Below the pieces are notes generated by a model that did no database searches, was not told the DNA's origin, and was given only the letters and a program-made list of their open reading frames with translations. This document shows positions 9,432 through 19,579 of a stretch of DNA of 64,000 bases, in pieces (positions within the stretch are counted from its first letter, which is position 1; the number at the start of each line of letters is the position of its first letter). This DNA comes from Diphasiastrum complanatum (taxonomy: Eukaryota; Streptophyta; Lycopodiopsida; Lycopodiales; Lycopodiaceae): positions 48,161,594 to 48,225,593 of the forward strand of contig CM055111.1 of the NCBI GenBank assembly GCA_029204225.1, written 5' to 3'. The position numbers and the translations under genes are program-made.

Positions 9432-12400
9432 TTAAGAACCGTCTTGGTCCTCTAAGACAAAGTCTGGAAAAATCTTGCGAAGGACGCTGCCTCTTTCCCA
9501 AGTGGCATTCTCAACAGGCTGATCATTCCACTTAACCAGATATTCTCGGTATAGAGTATGACGAGTCTGCGTCTCTCTACTATCAAGAATCTCCTCTGGT
9601 TCATGTGGAGGTTGTTGAGGATCCAATGGGAGAACTAGAACACTGTCCCCTACCAGATTATCTGATCTGGTTAAGGCTTTTCGTAACTGACTTACATGAA
9701 AAACTGGAAAAACCTTACTGCTGTGTGGGAGTTCTAGTTCATAGGTGACCTCGCCTAGTCTCCTACTGATGGTAAAGGGACCACAATACCTTGGAGACAA
9801 CTTAGCACACACTCCTGATTTGAGGGTTTTAGAGTCAACTGGGACTCTCAAGTAGACTCTCTCACCAGTGGAGAACTGCACATCCCGTCTGTGTGGATCT
9901 GCATAATGCCTGGCTCGATCCTGGGATTGTCTAATGCTACGCTTAGCATGTTCTATCATCTGGTTTAGGTCTTCTAAAAAGTTTCTGGCTGCTTCAACTT
10001 TTTCTTGTTTAAACCCTACAGTTGTGGGTGAGCGTGGCTGAAAACCGTACATCAGCATAAATGGGCTGTATCCCGTAGCTGAATGTTTGGTACTGTTGTA
10101 AGCAAACTCTAATATCGAGAGATACTCCTCCCAATTAGTCTGCCTCTTGCTGACGTATGCACGAAGCATATCCTCCAGCACTTGATTTACCCTTTCTGTT
10201 TGACCGTCCGTCTGTGGATGGTCGGTGGTACTCATATTAAGTTTAGTATGGAGATGATGGAATACTGCCTTCCAAAAATTTCCAGTAAACTTACTGTCCC
10301 GGTCGCTGACTATGCCGGAAGGTAGACCGTACAATTTAAATAGCCCGTCTACAAACAACCTCGCTAACTCTGGAGCTCTAACGGTTGTTTTGGTCGGAAT
10401 AAAATGAGCCATTTTGGTCAGACGGTCAACTGTGACCCATATAGCGTCATTACCCTTTTGGGTTTTAGGCAGGCCTACTATAAAATCCATGGAGATACTC
10501 TCCCATTTACCAGCTGGTATTTCTAAGGGATGCAACAACCCTCCTGCCTTTAAACGCTCTGCTTTATTTACTTGACATTTCTGGCAACTGGTTACATACT
10601 GGTGGACGTCCCTTTTCATACTGGGCCAGAAAAATTGCCTATGAAGAAGCTCATAGGTCTTCTGTATGCCTGGGTGTCCCGCGCTAGGATTGTCATGACA
10701 TTCATATAGGACCTGCTGCCTATAATCCTCTGAATTGGGGACACATACTCTATCTCTATAGAGCAAGTACTCATCCTGAATGGAATACTGTTTCCATTTG
10801 AATCCTTGAGTCAACTGACCCTCAACCACTGGGGTTTGCTTGGGTAATACAGGCTCAGAATCCTCAACGTCATCTGATGACGTATACTCGGACTCATCAT
10901 CATCCTCAACGGAAGCTGCCGTATTCTTGGATGAACTGGCACCAGCCCCGGGAACTGGTTCTGGAGTCTGTAACTGTCTGTTCTGGACTGAGTTCCAGAT
11001 AATAGAGAAGAATGCATCATGCTGGCATTTCCCTCTCAAGGACTCGAGTAACTCATTACGAATCTGAGTAAAACTCAGCTCGTTTATCATAGGCATTCTG
11101 CTAAGGGCATCTGCTACTGTATTGAATTTTCCACGCCTATATCTGATAGACATGTCAAACTCTTGCATCAACTCTGCCCAACGAGCTTTCCGACCTCTAA
11201 GCTCAGGTTGATTGCAAAGGTATCTGAGACTCTCATGGTCTGTCAGGACCTCAAAGTTGGCACCATACAAATAATGCCTCCAAGTCTTAAGAGCATGGAC
11301 TATAGAAAAGAGTTCCTTTTCATAGGCACTATACCTAGTCTGTGCTGGCTCGAGTTTTTTACTCTCGAACGCAACTGGTCGTCCACCCTGAGTTAGCACA
11401 GCACCTACTGCAAAGTCGCTAGCATCTGTTTCGACCACAAATGGCTGATTGGGGTCGACGACCTTTAAAACTGGTGCTGTAGCTAAGGCTGTTTTGAGAG
11501 CATCCAAGCTCTCCTGTTGTGCGGACTCCCAAATGAACTCCTTTCCCTTCCCCTTAAGGAGATTTGTCATAGGGACTGCTATCTGAGCATATTCCTTGAC
11601 AAATCGTCTGTAATATCCCGCCAGACCAAGAAAGATTTGAAGTTCCAAAATATTCTGAGGTCTCAGCCAACTGAGTATGGCTTTAACCTTATTTGGGTCC
11701 ATCTTAATCCCATCTGAAGAGATAATGTGACCCAAATATGCTACTTCTTCAACGAAGAATTCACACTTGGATTGTTGAGCATAAAGCTTATGCTTTCTGA
11801 GCAGTCGAAACACCTTTCTGAGGTGTTTTAGATGCTCCTTCCTAGTTTTGCTGTAAACGAGGATGTCATCTAAAAATACGATTTCAAATTTACCCAAGTA
11901 TGGTCTGAGGACACTGTTCATCAAGGTCATAAAGGTAGCTGGAGCATTTGTGAGCCCAAATGGCATCACCTTAAACTCATAATGACCGTGACGAGTCCTA
12001 AAAGCTGTTTTCGAGACATCTTCCGATTTTATACGGACTTGATGATATCCCGATCTGAGGTCTATTTTGCTGAAAAACTTAGCCCCGTCGAGTTGATCAA
12101 ACAACTCGTCTGCCCGAGGCATAGGGTATTTATTCTTAATTGTGACTTTATTGAGAGCTCTGTAATCTACGCAAAGACGCATAGACCCCTCCTTCTTTTT
12201 CACCAATAGGACTGGTGAGGCCCATGGTGAACTACTGGTCTGAATTTGGCCTTTCCCAAGATAGTCTGTTAACTGCCTAGTTATTTCTTCATCCTCTGTT
12301 CGGCTGACCCGATACGGAGGTTTAGAAACAGGTGCTGTACCTGGTACTAGGTTTATTACATGATCTACCTCTCTGCTAGGTGGTAAACCATGTGGCAAAT

Positions 12401-14210
12401 CTTCAGGAAAAACATCTTTAAATTTAGACAATAAAGTTTCTAATTTACTGATTTTCTGCTGAATAGAACTGGAAATAGAAACTTCAGGAATAAACTGAAA
12501 GTCACATAAGAATACCTGATGGTCTTCGTCTCCGATTAGCTGACAGAGCTCTGAACTGCAGACCATAGGGCTGTTGGGAACATCATGCTCCCCATGCAAC
12601 TGGATCTCTTGGCCTTTATACTGAAAGCTGAGGGTGTTCTCCTGATAGTTTCTGTGGAGGGAAGGTCCTAAACTGTAGAGCCAATCTCTCCCGAGAACAA
12701 TGTATGTTCGATCCAGGTGCATAATATGAAAGTTTATTTGATCTTGGTACCCCTGAATACCAAGATTTAACTTACTTACCATAGTTTCCCATATTTTTTT
12801 ATCTTCAACCTTAGCTAATGAAACTATGTACCTATGCTGACTAGGTACTTCTGGTAGTTTAAGCTTTTTAACCAGGGTGTGGTTGATGAAATTATGGGTT
12901 GCCCCATCATCAACCATGACTCTTACTGACTGGTTACCAACTTTCCCATGCATACGTACTAGGTCATGCGGCCCAAAGCTGAAGGGTCTCGCTAGCATTG
13001 CAGAGGTCAGCTGGCAACAGTGTTCATGATCTTCATGATACACTTTGATCTCGGAAGCTGCCGAGTCACTGGGGAAACATACAGTCTGAACAAGATGAAC
13101 TTGTTTTTTATCTTTTTTAGTGAAAGGCCCCTTTGGACACTGTCTGACTGTGTGTCCCTTGCCCATACACACAAAGCACAAACGTTCTTGTTTGGCTTTC
13201 TCAAAATCATCTGGTTTTAAGGGCTGTATGAGTGAAGGGCGTTTCTGAGGAGCTTCACCTTTAAATTTATCTTCTTTCTTTCTTTTTAAAAATTTCTTTT
13301 TAAATTGAAAGTCTTTCTGAGGAAGCTGCTCAGAAAGTGGTTGTTGTCTCGCTCTCTTCCTACCCACTGAATCATCATAGATTTGAGCATATCTGAGAGC
13401 TTGCTCAAGGGTAGTAGGCGAGTTTCTCTGGACCTCTACTTTATATTCATCTTTGAGGCCACGGACAAATCCCCTGATTTTTTGATAGTCATCCATATTT
13501 TTAATCTTTAAAATTGCTTCTCGATACTGCGAGATATATTGGATGAGGGACTTGTCCATTACTGTTCTTTCCCAGGCTTCCCAGGCTCTATCAAGTTCAT
13601 TCTCTGGTAGAAATTCTCTTAGGAAAGCTTCTTCAAAAGCTTTCCATGACCGGGGAGTCTGCCCAGTCTCCTGGAGATTTAACCACCACTTATAGGCCAT
13701 AGGCCCTAAAGAAAGACTGGCCTCAATTGCTTGCAAATGGTCAGGGGTCTGTTTAAGAGCATGAATGTTCTTCCATTTGCTGAGGAAGGTTTGTAGAATA
13801 TCTGCATTTCTATCCTTCTCTTCCCCATTAAAAGTAGGAGGCTTTAAATCTTTAAAAACACTGGGGTGAGACCGTAAAGTCTCACCCGAAACTGATGGAA
13901 GTGGAGAAGGGGCTAACTGAGAAGTGGAGGGAAGGCTTCCTTTCGCGGAACTCAAAAACAAGTTTTTGAGTTCAGCGAACGAGTCGTCCACACTGGACTT
14001 GAAATTGGCTAATGCCAACTTCAGTTCATCCACTTCTGTTACCAATTGGAGGAACTGCTCCTTGGTAACCAGTTCGTCGAGTTCTTCGGCGAACTGTTCC
14101 TGTTCTTCTACTTCCATGGGTTCCTTCCCTTTTCTGTAAGCCAAGGCTTCTGTTTCAAGTTCGTCGAAGCCTCTCTCCTGGGGTTGATCAGGTCCCTGAG
14201 GAGTGGTCAT
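9432..14210 (-). CDS. Gypsy-1 gag-pol polyprotein (intact, 1592 aa)
   Basis: Single uninterrupted frame starting at [10 protein letters not shown] just after the leader; Gypsy-2 and Gypsy-3 share this start. Domains by residue: acidic N-terminus with a possible coiled coil (30-90), retrotransposon gag (about 120-280), basic linker, CCHC zinc knuckle (C345, C348, H353, C358), aspartic protease with VDDGATHNF (D434) instead of the usual D-S/T-G, RT (about 630-810; D717 and FLDD at 779-782), RNase H (D929, E964 or E966, D991, D1034), an acidic Ser/Asp/Glu insert (1092-1120), integrase HHCC (H1172, H1179, C1209, C1212), D,D35E core (D1242, D1303, E1339), GPF/Y-like CGPFTI (1476-1481) and a chromodomain-like end (about 1548-1585, [16 protein letters not shown]). 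All enzyme motifs except the protease signature look standard. Gag and pol lie in one frame, as is common in plant chromoviruses. Confidence 0.93.
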   Translation of the reverse strand: MTTPQGPDQPQERGFDELETEALAYRKGKEPMEVEEQEQFAEELDELVTKEQFLQLVTEVDELKLALANFKSSVDDSFAELKNLFLSSAKGSLPSTSQLAPSPLPSVSGETLRSHPSVFKDLKPPTFNGEEKDRNADILQTFLSKWKNIHALKQTPDHLQAIEASLSLGPMAYKWWLNLQETGQTPRSWKAFEEAFLREFLPENELDRAWEAWERTVMDKSLIQYISQYREAILKIKNMDDYQKIRGFVRGLKDEYKVEVQRNSPTTLEQALRYAQIYDDSVGRKRARQQPLSEQLPQKDFQFKKKFLKRKKEDKFKGEAPQKRPSLIQPLKPDDFEKAKQERLCFVCMGKGHTVRQCPKGPFTKKDKKQVHLVQTVCFPSDSAASEIKVYHEDHEHCCQLTSAMLARPFSFGPHDLVRMHGKVGNQSVRVMVDDGATHNFINHTLVKKLKLPEVPSQHRYIVSLAKVEDKKIWETMVSKLNLGIQGYQDQINFHIMHLDRTYIVLGRDWLYSLGPSLHRNYQENTLSFQYKGQEIQLHGEHDVPNSPMVCSSELCQLIGDEDHQVFLCDFQFIPEVSISSSIQQKISKLETLLSKFKDVFPEDLPHGLPPSREVDHVINLVPGTAPVSKPPYRVSRTEDEEITRQLTDYLGKGQIQTSSSPWASPVLLVKKKEGSMRLCVDYRALNKVTIKNKYPMPRADELFDQLDGAKFFSKIDLRSGYHQVRIKSEDVSKTAFRTRHGHYEFKVMPFGLTNAPATFMTLMNSVLRPYLGKFEIVFLDDILVYSKTRKEHLKHLRKVFRLLRKHKLYAQQSKCEFFVEEVAYLGHIISSDGIKMDPNKVKAILSWLRPQNILELQIFLGLAGYYRRFVKEYAQIAVPMTNLLKGKGKEFIWESAQQESLDALKTALATAPVLKVVDPNQPFVVETDASDFAVGAVLTQGGRPVAFESKKLEPAQTRYSAYEKELFSIVHALKTWRHYLYGANFEVLTDHESLRYLCNQPELRGRKARWAELMQEFDMSIRYRRGKFNTVADALSRMPMINELSFTQIRNELLESLRGKCQHDAFFSIIWNSVQNRQLQTPEPVPGAGASSSKNTAASVEDDDESEYTSSDDVEDSEPVLPKQTPVVEGQLTQGFKWKQYSIQDEYLLYRDRVCVPNSEDYRQQVLYECHDNPSAGHPGIQKTYELLHRQFFWPSMKRDVHQYVTSCQKCQVNKAERLKAGGLLHPLEIPAGKWESISMDFIVGLPKTQKGNDAIWVTVDRLTKMAHFIPTKTTVRAPELARLFVDGLFKLYGLPSGIVSDRDSKFTGNFWKAVFHHLHTKLNMSTTDHPQTDGQTERVNQVLEDMLRAYVSKRQTNWEEYLSILEFAYNSTKHSATGYSPFMLMYGFQPRSPTTVGFKQEKVEAARNFLEDLNQMIEHAKRSIRQSQDRARHYADPHRRDVQFSTGERVYLRVPVDSKTLKSGVCAKLSPRYCGPFTISRRLGEVTYELELPHSSKVFPVFHVSQLRKALTRSDNLVGDSVLVLPLDPQQPPHEPEEILDSRETQTRHTLYREYLVKWNDQPVENATWERGSVLRKIFPDFVLEDQDGS

Positions 14211-14905
14211 CTTCGAAACTGAAAGAGAGCTACCTTAACTTCTGAAGGAAAAAAGTCTAAAAGACTAATTTACAACTGTACAAGGGAAAGGAAAGATGAC
14301 TTAGCTGTTTCTGAGGACTATACTTCCAAAGAAAGAATGAAGAGGAACCCTTTCAGCTCTTTTCCCCAAAATTTCAGACCTGCTGTTCCGAAAAATGCCA
14401 GTTTGAAGCTTCAAAACGGTGCTAAATTTCCCGGTTTTTTGATGATAGTAGCTCGCTGGTCTGATAGGAATCCTCTTGCTCCAAATCTCTGACGTTGGGG
14501 CCCAAAAACTTGTTGAAAAACCAGATTTTCAGAAGCACTGGCAGCGCTGGCCCTGCTCCTCTTTTTTGGCTTCCAACTCGCTGAGAACCAGTAACTTTTT
14601 CCCTGGAAATCCGATGTAGGTCTCTGACTGTACAGCGATGGAGGTGCTGGCTTCTTCCTACTCTAATTTCGCTGGGAAAACTATGAAGAATCCTCTGAAC
14701 TCAGTGAGAAACAGCTGTTTTTTCAGCGAGTTACCTACACTTGGAATCTGACTCCTTGCTACTGTGATTTCTCAGTGGAAATCAGAAGTTTGAAGGCTGC
14801 TCCTACAGCGATCCTCCTCCTCTATTCCTCTCTGAGAATCTGAGAAACACTTCCTATCTTCTGATAGCTTTCTCTACTGCTGTCCTGAACTCCCTAGGAT
14901 GGAGA
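14211..14905 (-). other. Gypsy-1 untranslated leader
   Basis: About 695 bp between PBS and gag start. Repeated stretches around CGCTG, CTACAGCGAT and CTGATTT occur. No reliable gene is seen. Leaders of Gypsy-2 and Gypsy-3 share only parts of it, although their coding regions are very similar, so the leader evolves faster. Confidence 0.8.
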
Positions 14906-14920
14906 TGGCTCTGATACCAG
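14906..14920 (-). other. tRNA-Met primer binding site, Gypsy-1
   Basis: Minus strand CTGGTATCAGAGCCA directly beside the LTR, matching initiator tRNA-Met priming. Confidence 0.93.
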
Positions 14921-15278
14921 TGTAATAAATCCTAACACCACAGTAGGGCAAACACTAACTGATCCACCCAACCTTGCCTATTTCCTGATATAGAGTAAGC
15001 CCCTCCTAGCCCAGTGTGAGGACTGGTAGCATGCTACTGCCAAGTGTCGGCCACATGGCACTGACGTGGCCGACTGCACGTCGGGACCCAACTGGGGGCC
15101 CTATCCTGCTGACAGGGTCCCTAGGCTGTGTTAGGCCCGCCATGGCTATGGACCATGCTGGGGCACACTACTCACACTGTCTTGCCCTGTTGGTCATGTA
15201 CGCTGGACACGACTCTGACTGTGGTATCTGACCTATCTGTGTTCTCTAGGGTTCGGCACTGGTTACGAGCTCGTAACA
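14921..15278 (-). repeat. Gypsy-1 5' LTR
   Basis: 358 bp, almost identical to 9063-9420. Visible differences are CTATTTC for CTACTCC and one base in GGGGCACAC. It should contain the promoter. The G-box-like site is CACATGG here, where Gypsy-2 has CACGTGG. Confidence 0.95.
15049..15071. promoter_or_regulatory. LTR inverted repeat with G-box-like and TGACG cores
   Basis: GGCCACATGG-CACTGACGTGGCC here; in Gypsy-2 LTRs (39360-39382 and 45398-45420) it is GGCCACGTGG-CACTGACGTGGCC, a stem GGCCACG/CGTGGCC around a 9-nt loop. CACGTGG is a plant bZIP/bHLH G-box core and TGACG a TGA-factor core, so this is a plausible transcriptional control site. Function is inferred from motif only. Confidence 0.5.
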
Positions 15279-16635
15279 TTCCCTCTCACCAGTCCTCTTT
15301 GGCTTGTATATTGATGAGTTGGAGAGAGTCATTACACAGTGTGGTGGTGCTGATTGCCAGCTTGGGGACATCTTGATTGCTATCCTCCTTTATCTAGATG
15401 ATGTGGTATTGATCTCACCTACCAGAGAGGGTCTACAGCGACAGTTGGATTGCTTGCATGAGGGCAGATGGGGTCTAGGGGTGAACATTGCAAAGACTAA
15501 GGTTATGGTCTTCAACACTTCTCGAGCGTTCATGCAGCGACAGGAGCTTACTTTGGGGGGACAGGTCCTAGAGGTGGTCCCTTCCTACACATACCTAGGG
15601 ATCCTTTTCTCAGGTCCTACTTTTGGCATGAGACAGGCTGCTACCACTCGACTGGGGAAGGGACATGCCTCCCTTGTTCAGCTAGAGAAATTTTGCTTCC
15701 GGAAGTCCATCCAGGATGCTCGCAGTAAGTGTCGCCTCTTTGATACCATTGTCACCCCTACGGCTCTATATGCGGCAGAGGCAAGGTGTGCAGGTCTTCC
15801 CTCTTCACACTGGGCCAGTCTTTCACGACTATAGACCACCATGCTAGCTCGGTTGATCCGTGCGAAGCCTTCGGTTCCACATGAAATTCTTTTGGCCGAG
15901 TTTGCAATTCCACCTATCCAGATCGAGGCAGCTCTCCAGCTCATTACTTACACACAGAGGATACAGGCGTTACTAGAGACAGACAGACGATATATACAGA
16001 TTGCACTATCCTCCTCACAGCGTCTTCACGGTCAGGGCTACAGATTATCATGGTTCTCTCAGGCATCCCACCTCCTACTTAAGTCATTTGGTATCTCCAT
16101 CACAGAGCTTCCCTCAGGCACCCATCAGTATACTAGATGATTCCTCTATCGCGCATATCTAGACTGGACTTGGCATAACCAACTAGGGGTTAAACCAGCT
16201 TTTTACCGGACACATTTCTTGGAGCTGGATGCATTTGGGACCCTGGTCATGCCACGCTACTTGGAGTCCGGACTATCACATTGCCTCAGATTCACACTGG
16301 GACAGCTCAAGGTGTCGTCTCATCAGCTAGCTATTGAGACAGAGAGGTTCCATGGTATTCCCAGAGAGGAGCAGATTTGCCAGTTATGTTCTTTAGGTGA
16401 GGTGGAGTCTGAGGAGCACTTTATCTTCAGATGCCCAGTATACTATGAGATCAGAGGGCGATATCACTGCCTGTTTCGAGACATGCCTACCACCCTACGC
16501 TCCCTCATAGCCTATGAGGACCCACGATGTGTTGCTCTGTTGGTAAGCGAGATGGTCATACTACGGAGAGATTTATACGGGAAATCCCAGCATTTTCAGT
16601 CACAGCCACTGATCACTTCATTCTTCACTAGGTAG
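15279..16635 (+). pseudogene. LINE1 ORF2 second part: RT palm/thumb and C-terminal domain
   Basis: Resumes the RT frame split at 9062. LSPVLFGLYIDELERV is followed by a catalytic box read as LLYLDDVVLIS (YLDD where LINE5 keeps YADD), NIAKTKVMVFNTS, YTYLGILFSG, and the post-RT block MLARLIRAKPSVPHEILLAEF. The C-terminus has CLRFTLGQLKVSSHQLAIE and a CX2CX9HX4C motif (CQLC, then HFIFRC). One frame from 15284 to 16635 is broken by only two stops, at 15832-15834 and 16138-16140. Active-site substitution plus stops mean no activity. Confidence 0.88.
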
Positions 16636-17070
16636 AGATCACGTGATTTACTGCCCGAGGATGATGAGTCTGACGACGACAACTCACATGCTCATAGAGA
16701 TCAGAGACAGTGTACCCCCCACCATCACGCTACTACCAGGATCACCAAGCATCCTACACAGACACGTACTATCACACATGCTCGTGCTCCCTCATGTTGC
16801 GGCTCGCATTACATCCTTTTACAGCAGCAGCTCAGCGGCATCAGCAGCATCATAGCCTTGATATCTTGACACAGATAGATGATTATTATGCACACACTCT
16901 CGCATACGTGTCTATTTTAGTTTTAGTTTGTACTAGAAGTTTTCCTTATTACAGTTTTGGAGACTTACCACATACTTGACATGTACTTCATTAGGTAGTT
17001 TTAGTCTTGTTGTTTTGACGGCATTGTTCCGTCTTGGTGCCATCCATTTTGATATACTTGTTCGTCTTAT
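16636..17070 (+). other. LINE1 ORF2 tail extension and 3' UTR
   Basis: After the TAG at 16633 the same frame continues without further stops to about 16850 as an acidic stretch (PEDDESDDD) and a His/Arg-rich part with HRDQRQ and TTRITKHPTQ. These motifs also occur in LINE3, LINE2 and fragment a, so this was probably ORF2 coding sequence once. The rest is 3' UTR leading to the hairpin. Confidence 0.6.
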
Positions 17071-17111
17071 ATGCCTTTAGGCATGGAAAAGACACTAATA
17101 AAGCTTTCTTT

Positions 17112-17115
<4 letters not shown>
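17071..17115 (+). promoter_or_regulatory. LINE1 3'-end hairpin and AATAAAG block
   Basis: ATGCCTTTAGGCAT forms a 5-bp stem with a 4-nt loop, followed by GGAAAAGACACTAATAAAG and CTTTCTTTC, then the CT tail. It is the best-preserved hairpin besides 25278-25291. Confidence 0.7.

Positions 17116-17183
<68 letters not shown>
17116..17183 (+). repeat. (CT)n tail of LINE1
   Basis: About 68 bp of CT repeat ending LINE1; host-like A/T-rich DNA begins at 17184. Confidence 0.95.
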
Positions 17184-17186
<3 letters not shown>

Positions 17187-17562
17187 AAATAAGTTATCCT
17201 TTATTTGGTTGAGAATGACCAAGCTAAAAACTGAATCCCGCCTATTGTTCCCACACATGGTTGTACCAATATCATATTTTACTTTATGTACATGGTCACT
17301 TCAAACCAAAAGAAAATACAAACATCAGATATTCTTATCACTAGTCTAAATGGAAACAGCTCCTTCATAAAGTCTGGCAATATAGAATAATAAAATCTGC
17401 TTTTGTTCCCAAAATAATACATAATATTCCCTAGCAAAACTAGCTTCCAACAGATCTTGAGGAAAAAGATAATTTATAAATTGAGAAATTGCAGCATAAA
17501 TCATAAGCCATAATTACGTTTTATGCAACAATGATCAAAAAGTGGTCAATAGTTATGCTTAC

Positions 17563-17717
17563 ATCATCTTTCACATTGGGATCACCACCACACTTTAGTA
17601 GATAAAGAACAATCCTTTCATCCCCTTGATCAGCTGCAACATGAAGAGGTGTTACTCCCCCACCAGCACTAGCACATATATCTGCACCATGCTGCAAAAC
17701 TTCAGGGTTGGTCAATG
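17563..17717 (-). CDS. internal exon of an ankyrin-repeat protein gene
   Basis: On the minus strand an acceptor (CTCCTTACAG, AG at 17719-17718) precedes an open frame that ends at a donor (GAT|GTAAGC, GT at 17562-17561). The 155-nt exon encodes an ankyrin repeat: GGVTPLHVAADQGDERIVLYLL, then CGGDPNVKD, matching the TPLHxAA...G...V..LL..GADPN consensus. The exon is 51 codons plus 2 nt, so it changes phase. Plant proteins combining ankyrin and TPR repeats have very similar stretches, but the family cannot be fixed from one exon. No frameshift or stop is seen, and the splice signals look good. Other exons are not in this window; flanking introns or intergenic DNA carry the LINEs. It could also be a gene fragment. 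Confidence 0.65.
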
Positions 17718-17865
17718 CTGTAAGGAGACTCATAGATGAAAATGGATTCCTCTGATTCCAGTTCAGTCACAACAATGCATAGCCAGTAGATATGATATAA
17801 AATACTCTTCAGCTGACAAAAACTATGACAAAAAACTGCGACAGAATTAGTTCCAGAACTTTCCC

Positions 17866-18155
17866 ATAGTTCAGAGAAACTACGTCTCAAGAGTATGCGG
17901 TCAAGGAGTTCTGGCATAGAGAGACTGACATCTTATGATCAGAAAAATTGGTCACCACTAAATCAGTTTTTGTCTGTTGCTCTAGTCTGAAGGGCCTTCT
18001 TACTGGTATATATTCATATCAAGCAGTTTGCCATAGTTCAGAGAAACTTGGTCCCAAGAGGATGTGGTTAAGGAAGAAGTTTAGGCATGGAAAGACCGAC
18101 GTCTTATGTTCAGAAGAATTGGCCACTAACAAATCAGCTTTGGTTTGTTGATCTC
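17866..18155. repeat. diverged direct duplication in host DNA
   Basis: About 120 bp starting TAGTTCAGAGAAACT at 17866 is repeated in the same orientation starting about 18036 (TAGTTCAGAGAAACTTGG), with shared ATCTTATG/GTCTTATG, CAGAA.AATTGG and AAATCAG blocks and many differences. The copies are separated by about 50 bp. Origin unknown; possibly an old non-coding repeat. Confidence 0.6.
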
Positions 18156-19034
18156 CATTACAGAAGCTAGCTGCCAACCCTAAGGGCTCATTTATTTAAT
18201 GTCCATGTGTGGGGTGCTACATTTGTAGTCGTTTTCAGCAATCAGAAGGAAAGATTTAATGTTCATCAGCTTCTATTTGGTTGATTGATGCTAAGCAAGT
18301 TGAAACCACACCTCAATTCATTCTATTTTGATTTGCAATAAAAAGGAATGCCCGTTCCAAACAAGTGTTCCAACTTTTTATTAACCACCACAATGGACAC
18401 AAGCTTTAGGAAATTAAATCTGAAATTTTGCAGTGTGTAGGAAAAGCACCTAGTGCAATAAATTGCTATCAACCCAATAATGACAGAAAAAAGGCAGCAG
18501 CATTAAAGCATAGAAATATTACAATCTGTATGCAACGAATCCCTTGCAGAATTTTGCTTACATTCTCTGTGTGGTAACTACTTTTAAATTCTCTGAAACT
18601 AAAATGAAATCAGGACAAGTCTTGGAGAAGAGGCCATTTTGGCAGTTTAGCCCATTATAAGTCTTCCAGAATTGCTGAACACTGGCAGAGATCTTAATGC
18701 AAAACATAGGCCCATTTCGAACAAGTCTTTTGCTCTTTGCTCATAATTAGCAAAAGGCTCAAGACCGATTGTGAAAAATAATTTCGAAGTAGATTTTTTT
18801 GTCTTATATCATTGTTAAGTCTAAGCATGAGGTTTAAGATTGAGTGTGCTGAGTTAAAGATCAAATTGTTAATATGCTCTCCTATTTTTGAAGAACTCAT
18901 ATCAATAAGAGAATATGAGAAATACTATTGTATGTTAAAAGAACTTCAAAGATTTGACTGCCAATCGACACAAGAATGTGGAGTACGTGAACATCTAAGG
19001 CGGAAACTGCAAAAACCAAGCTTAACAAATATAT

Positions 19035-19066
19035 GAGAGAGAGAGAGAGAGAGAGAGAAAGAAGAA
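19035..19066 (-). repeat. (TC)n tail of LINE2, shown as (GA)n
   Basis: Short GA run followed by GAAAGAAGAAGAAAGAAAG, i.e. the (TTTC)/(TC)n tail in the opposite orientation, next to the CTTTATTAATGTC block. Confidence 0.9.
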
Positions 19067-19094
19067 GAAAGAAAGCTTTATTAATGTCTTTTCC

Positions 19095-19108
19095 ATGCCA
19101 AAAGGCAT
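19095..19108 (-). promoter_or_regulatory. LINE2 3'-end hairpin
   Basis: ATGCCAAAAGGCAT, the reverse complement of ATGCC-TTTT-GGCAT, with CTTTATTAATGTCTTTTCC between it and the tail. Same order and spacing as at the other LINE ends. Confidence 0.7.
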
Positions 19109-19497
19109 ATAAGACTAATGAAGTACATGTCAAGTATGTGGTGACGATGGGAGCGTATAAAACGTCTCCAAACTGTAATAAAGAAAACATCTAGTGCAAA
19201 CTAAAATAGACACGTGTGCGAGAGTGTGTGTGCATAGTAATCATATGTATCTATGTCAAGATGTCAAGGTTGTGCTGCTGCTACTGCTACTGTGCAGATG
19301 CTGTAAAAAGATGTAATGCAAGCCACAGCATGGGAAAGCACTGGAGCCTGCCGGCAGCATCTATGAGCATGAGCATAGTAGTAGTACGCCTCTGCGTAGA
19401 ATGTTTGGTGATCCTGGTAGTAACGTGATGGTGGGAAGTACACTGTCTCTGATCTCTATGAGCATGAGCATGCGAGCGGCCATCATCCTCATCATCC

Positions 19498-19579
19498 TAC
19501 GGAGAGATTTATATGGGACACCCCAACACCTTACCTCACAGCCATTGATTACTTCATTCTTTACTAGGCAGAGATCGCG
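19498..19579 (+). repeat. inverted segment inside LINE2
   Basis: Around CTACGGAGAGATTTATATGG to AGGCAGAGATCGCG the plus strand carries LINE sense sequence, while both flanks are antisense. LINE3 (about 46100-46190) shows the normal arrangement of the same segment. About 30 bp next to it is also lost. Confidence 0.75.

Larger units (their letters stand above)
9063..15278 (-). mobile_element. Gypsy-1: complete chromovirus-type LTR retrotransposon
   Basis: 6.2-kb element inserted in LINE1. It has two 358-bp LTRs, a tRNA-Met PBS, a polypurine tract and one long gag-pol frame. The 5-bp target duplication TTCCC is present at 9058-9062 and 15279-15283. By eye the LTRs differ at about three positions, which with the intact frame points to a recent insertion. 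Gypsy-2 and Gypsy-3 in this window belong to the same family. Integrase precedes a C-terminal chromodomain-like segment, which places it with plant chromoviruses. Confidence 0.95.
17184..19034. other. host DNA, probably intron and flank of an ankyrin-repeat gene
   Basis: The only long stretch without transposon signatures. It is A/T-rich and holds the ankyrin exon at 17563-17717 (minus strand), a diverged local duplication at 17866-18155 and otherwise no convincing coding sequence. Two LINEs bound it, LINE1 on the left and LINE2 on the right, in convergent orientation with their tails facing it. Confidence 0.6.

Noticed and set aside
10811-12209. Several 65-77 codon frames on the opposite strand of Gypsy-1 gag-pol (and the same in Gypsy-2 and Gypsy-3)
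   Set aside because: Shadows of a conserved coding region; they recur at equivalent positions because the sense gene is conserved.
18812-19036. Plus-strand frame of 74 codons in the host island
   Set aside because: No domain motif, no splice or start context, and its end runs into the LINE2 tail.
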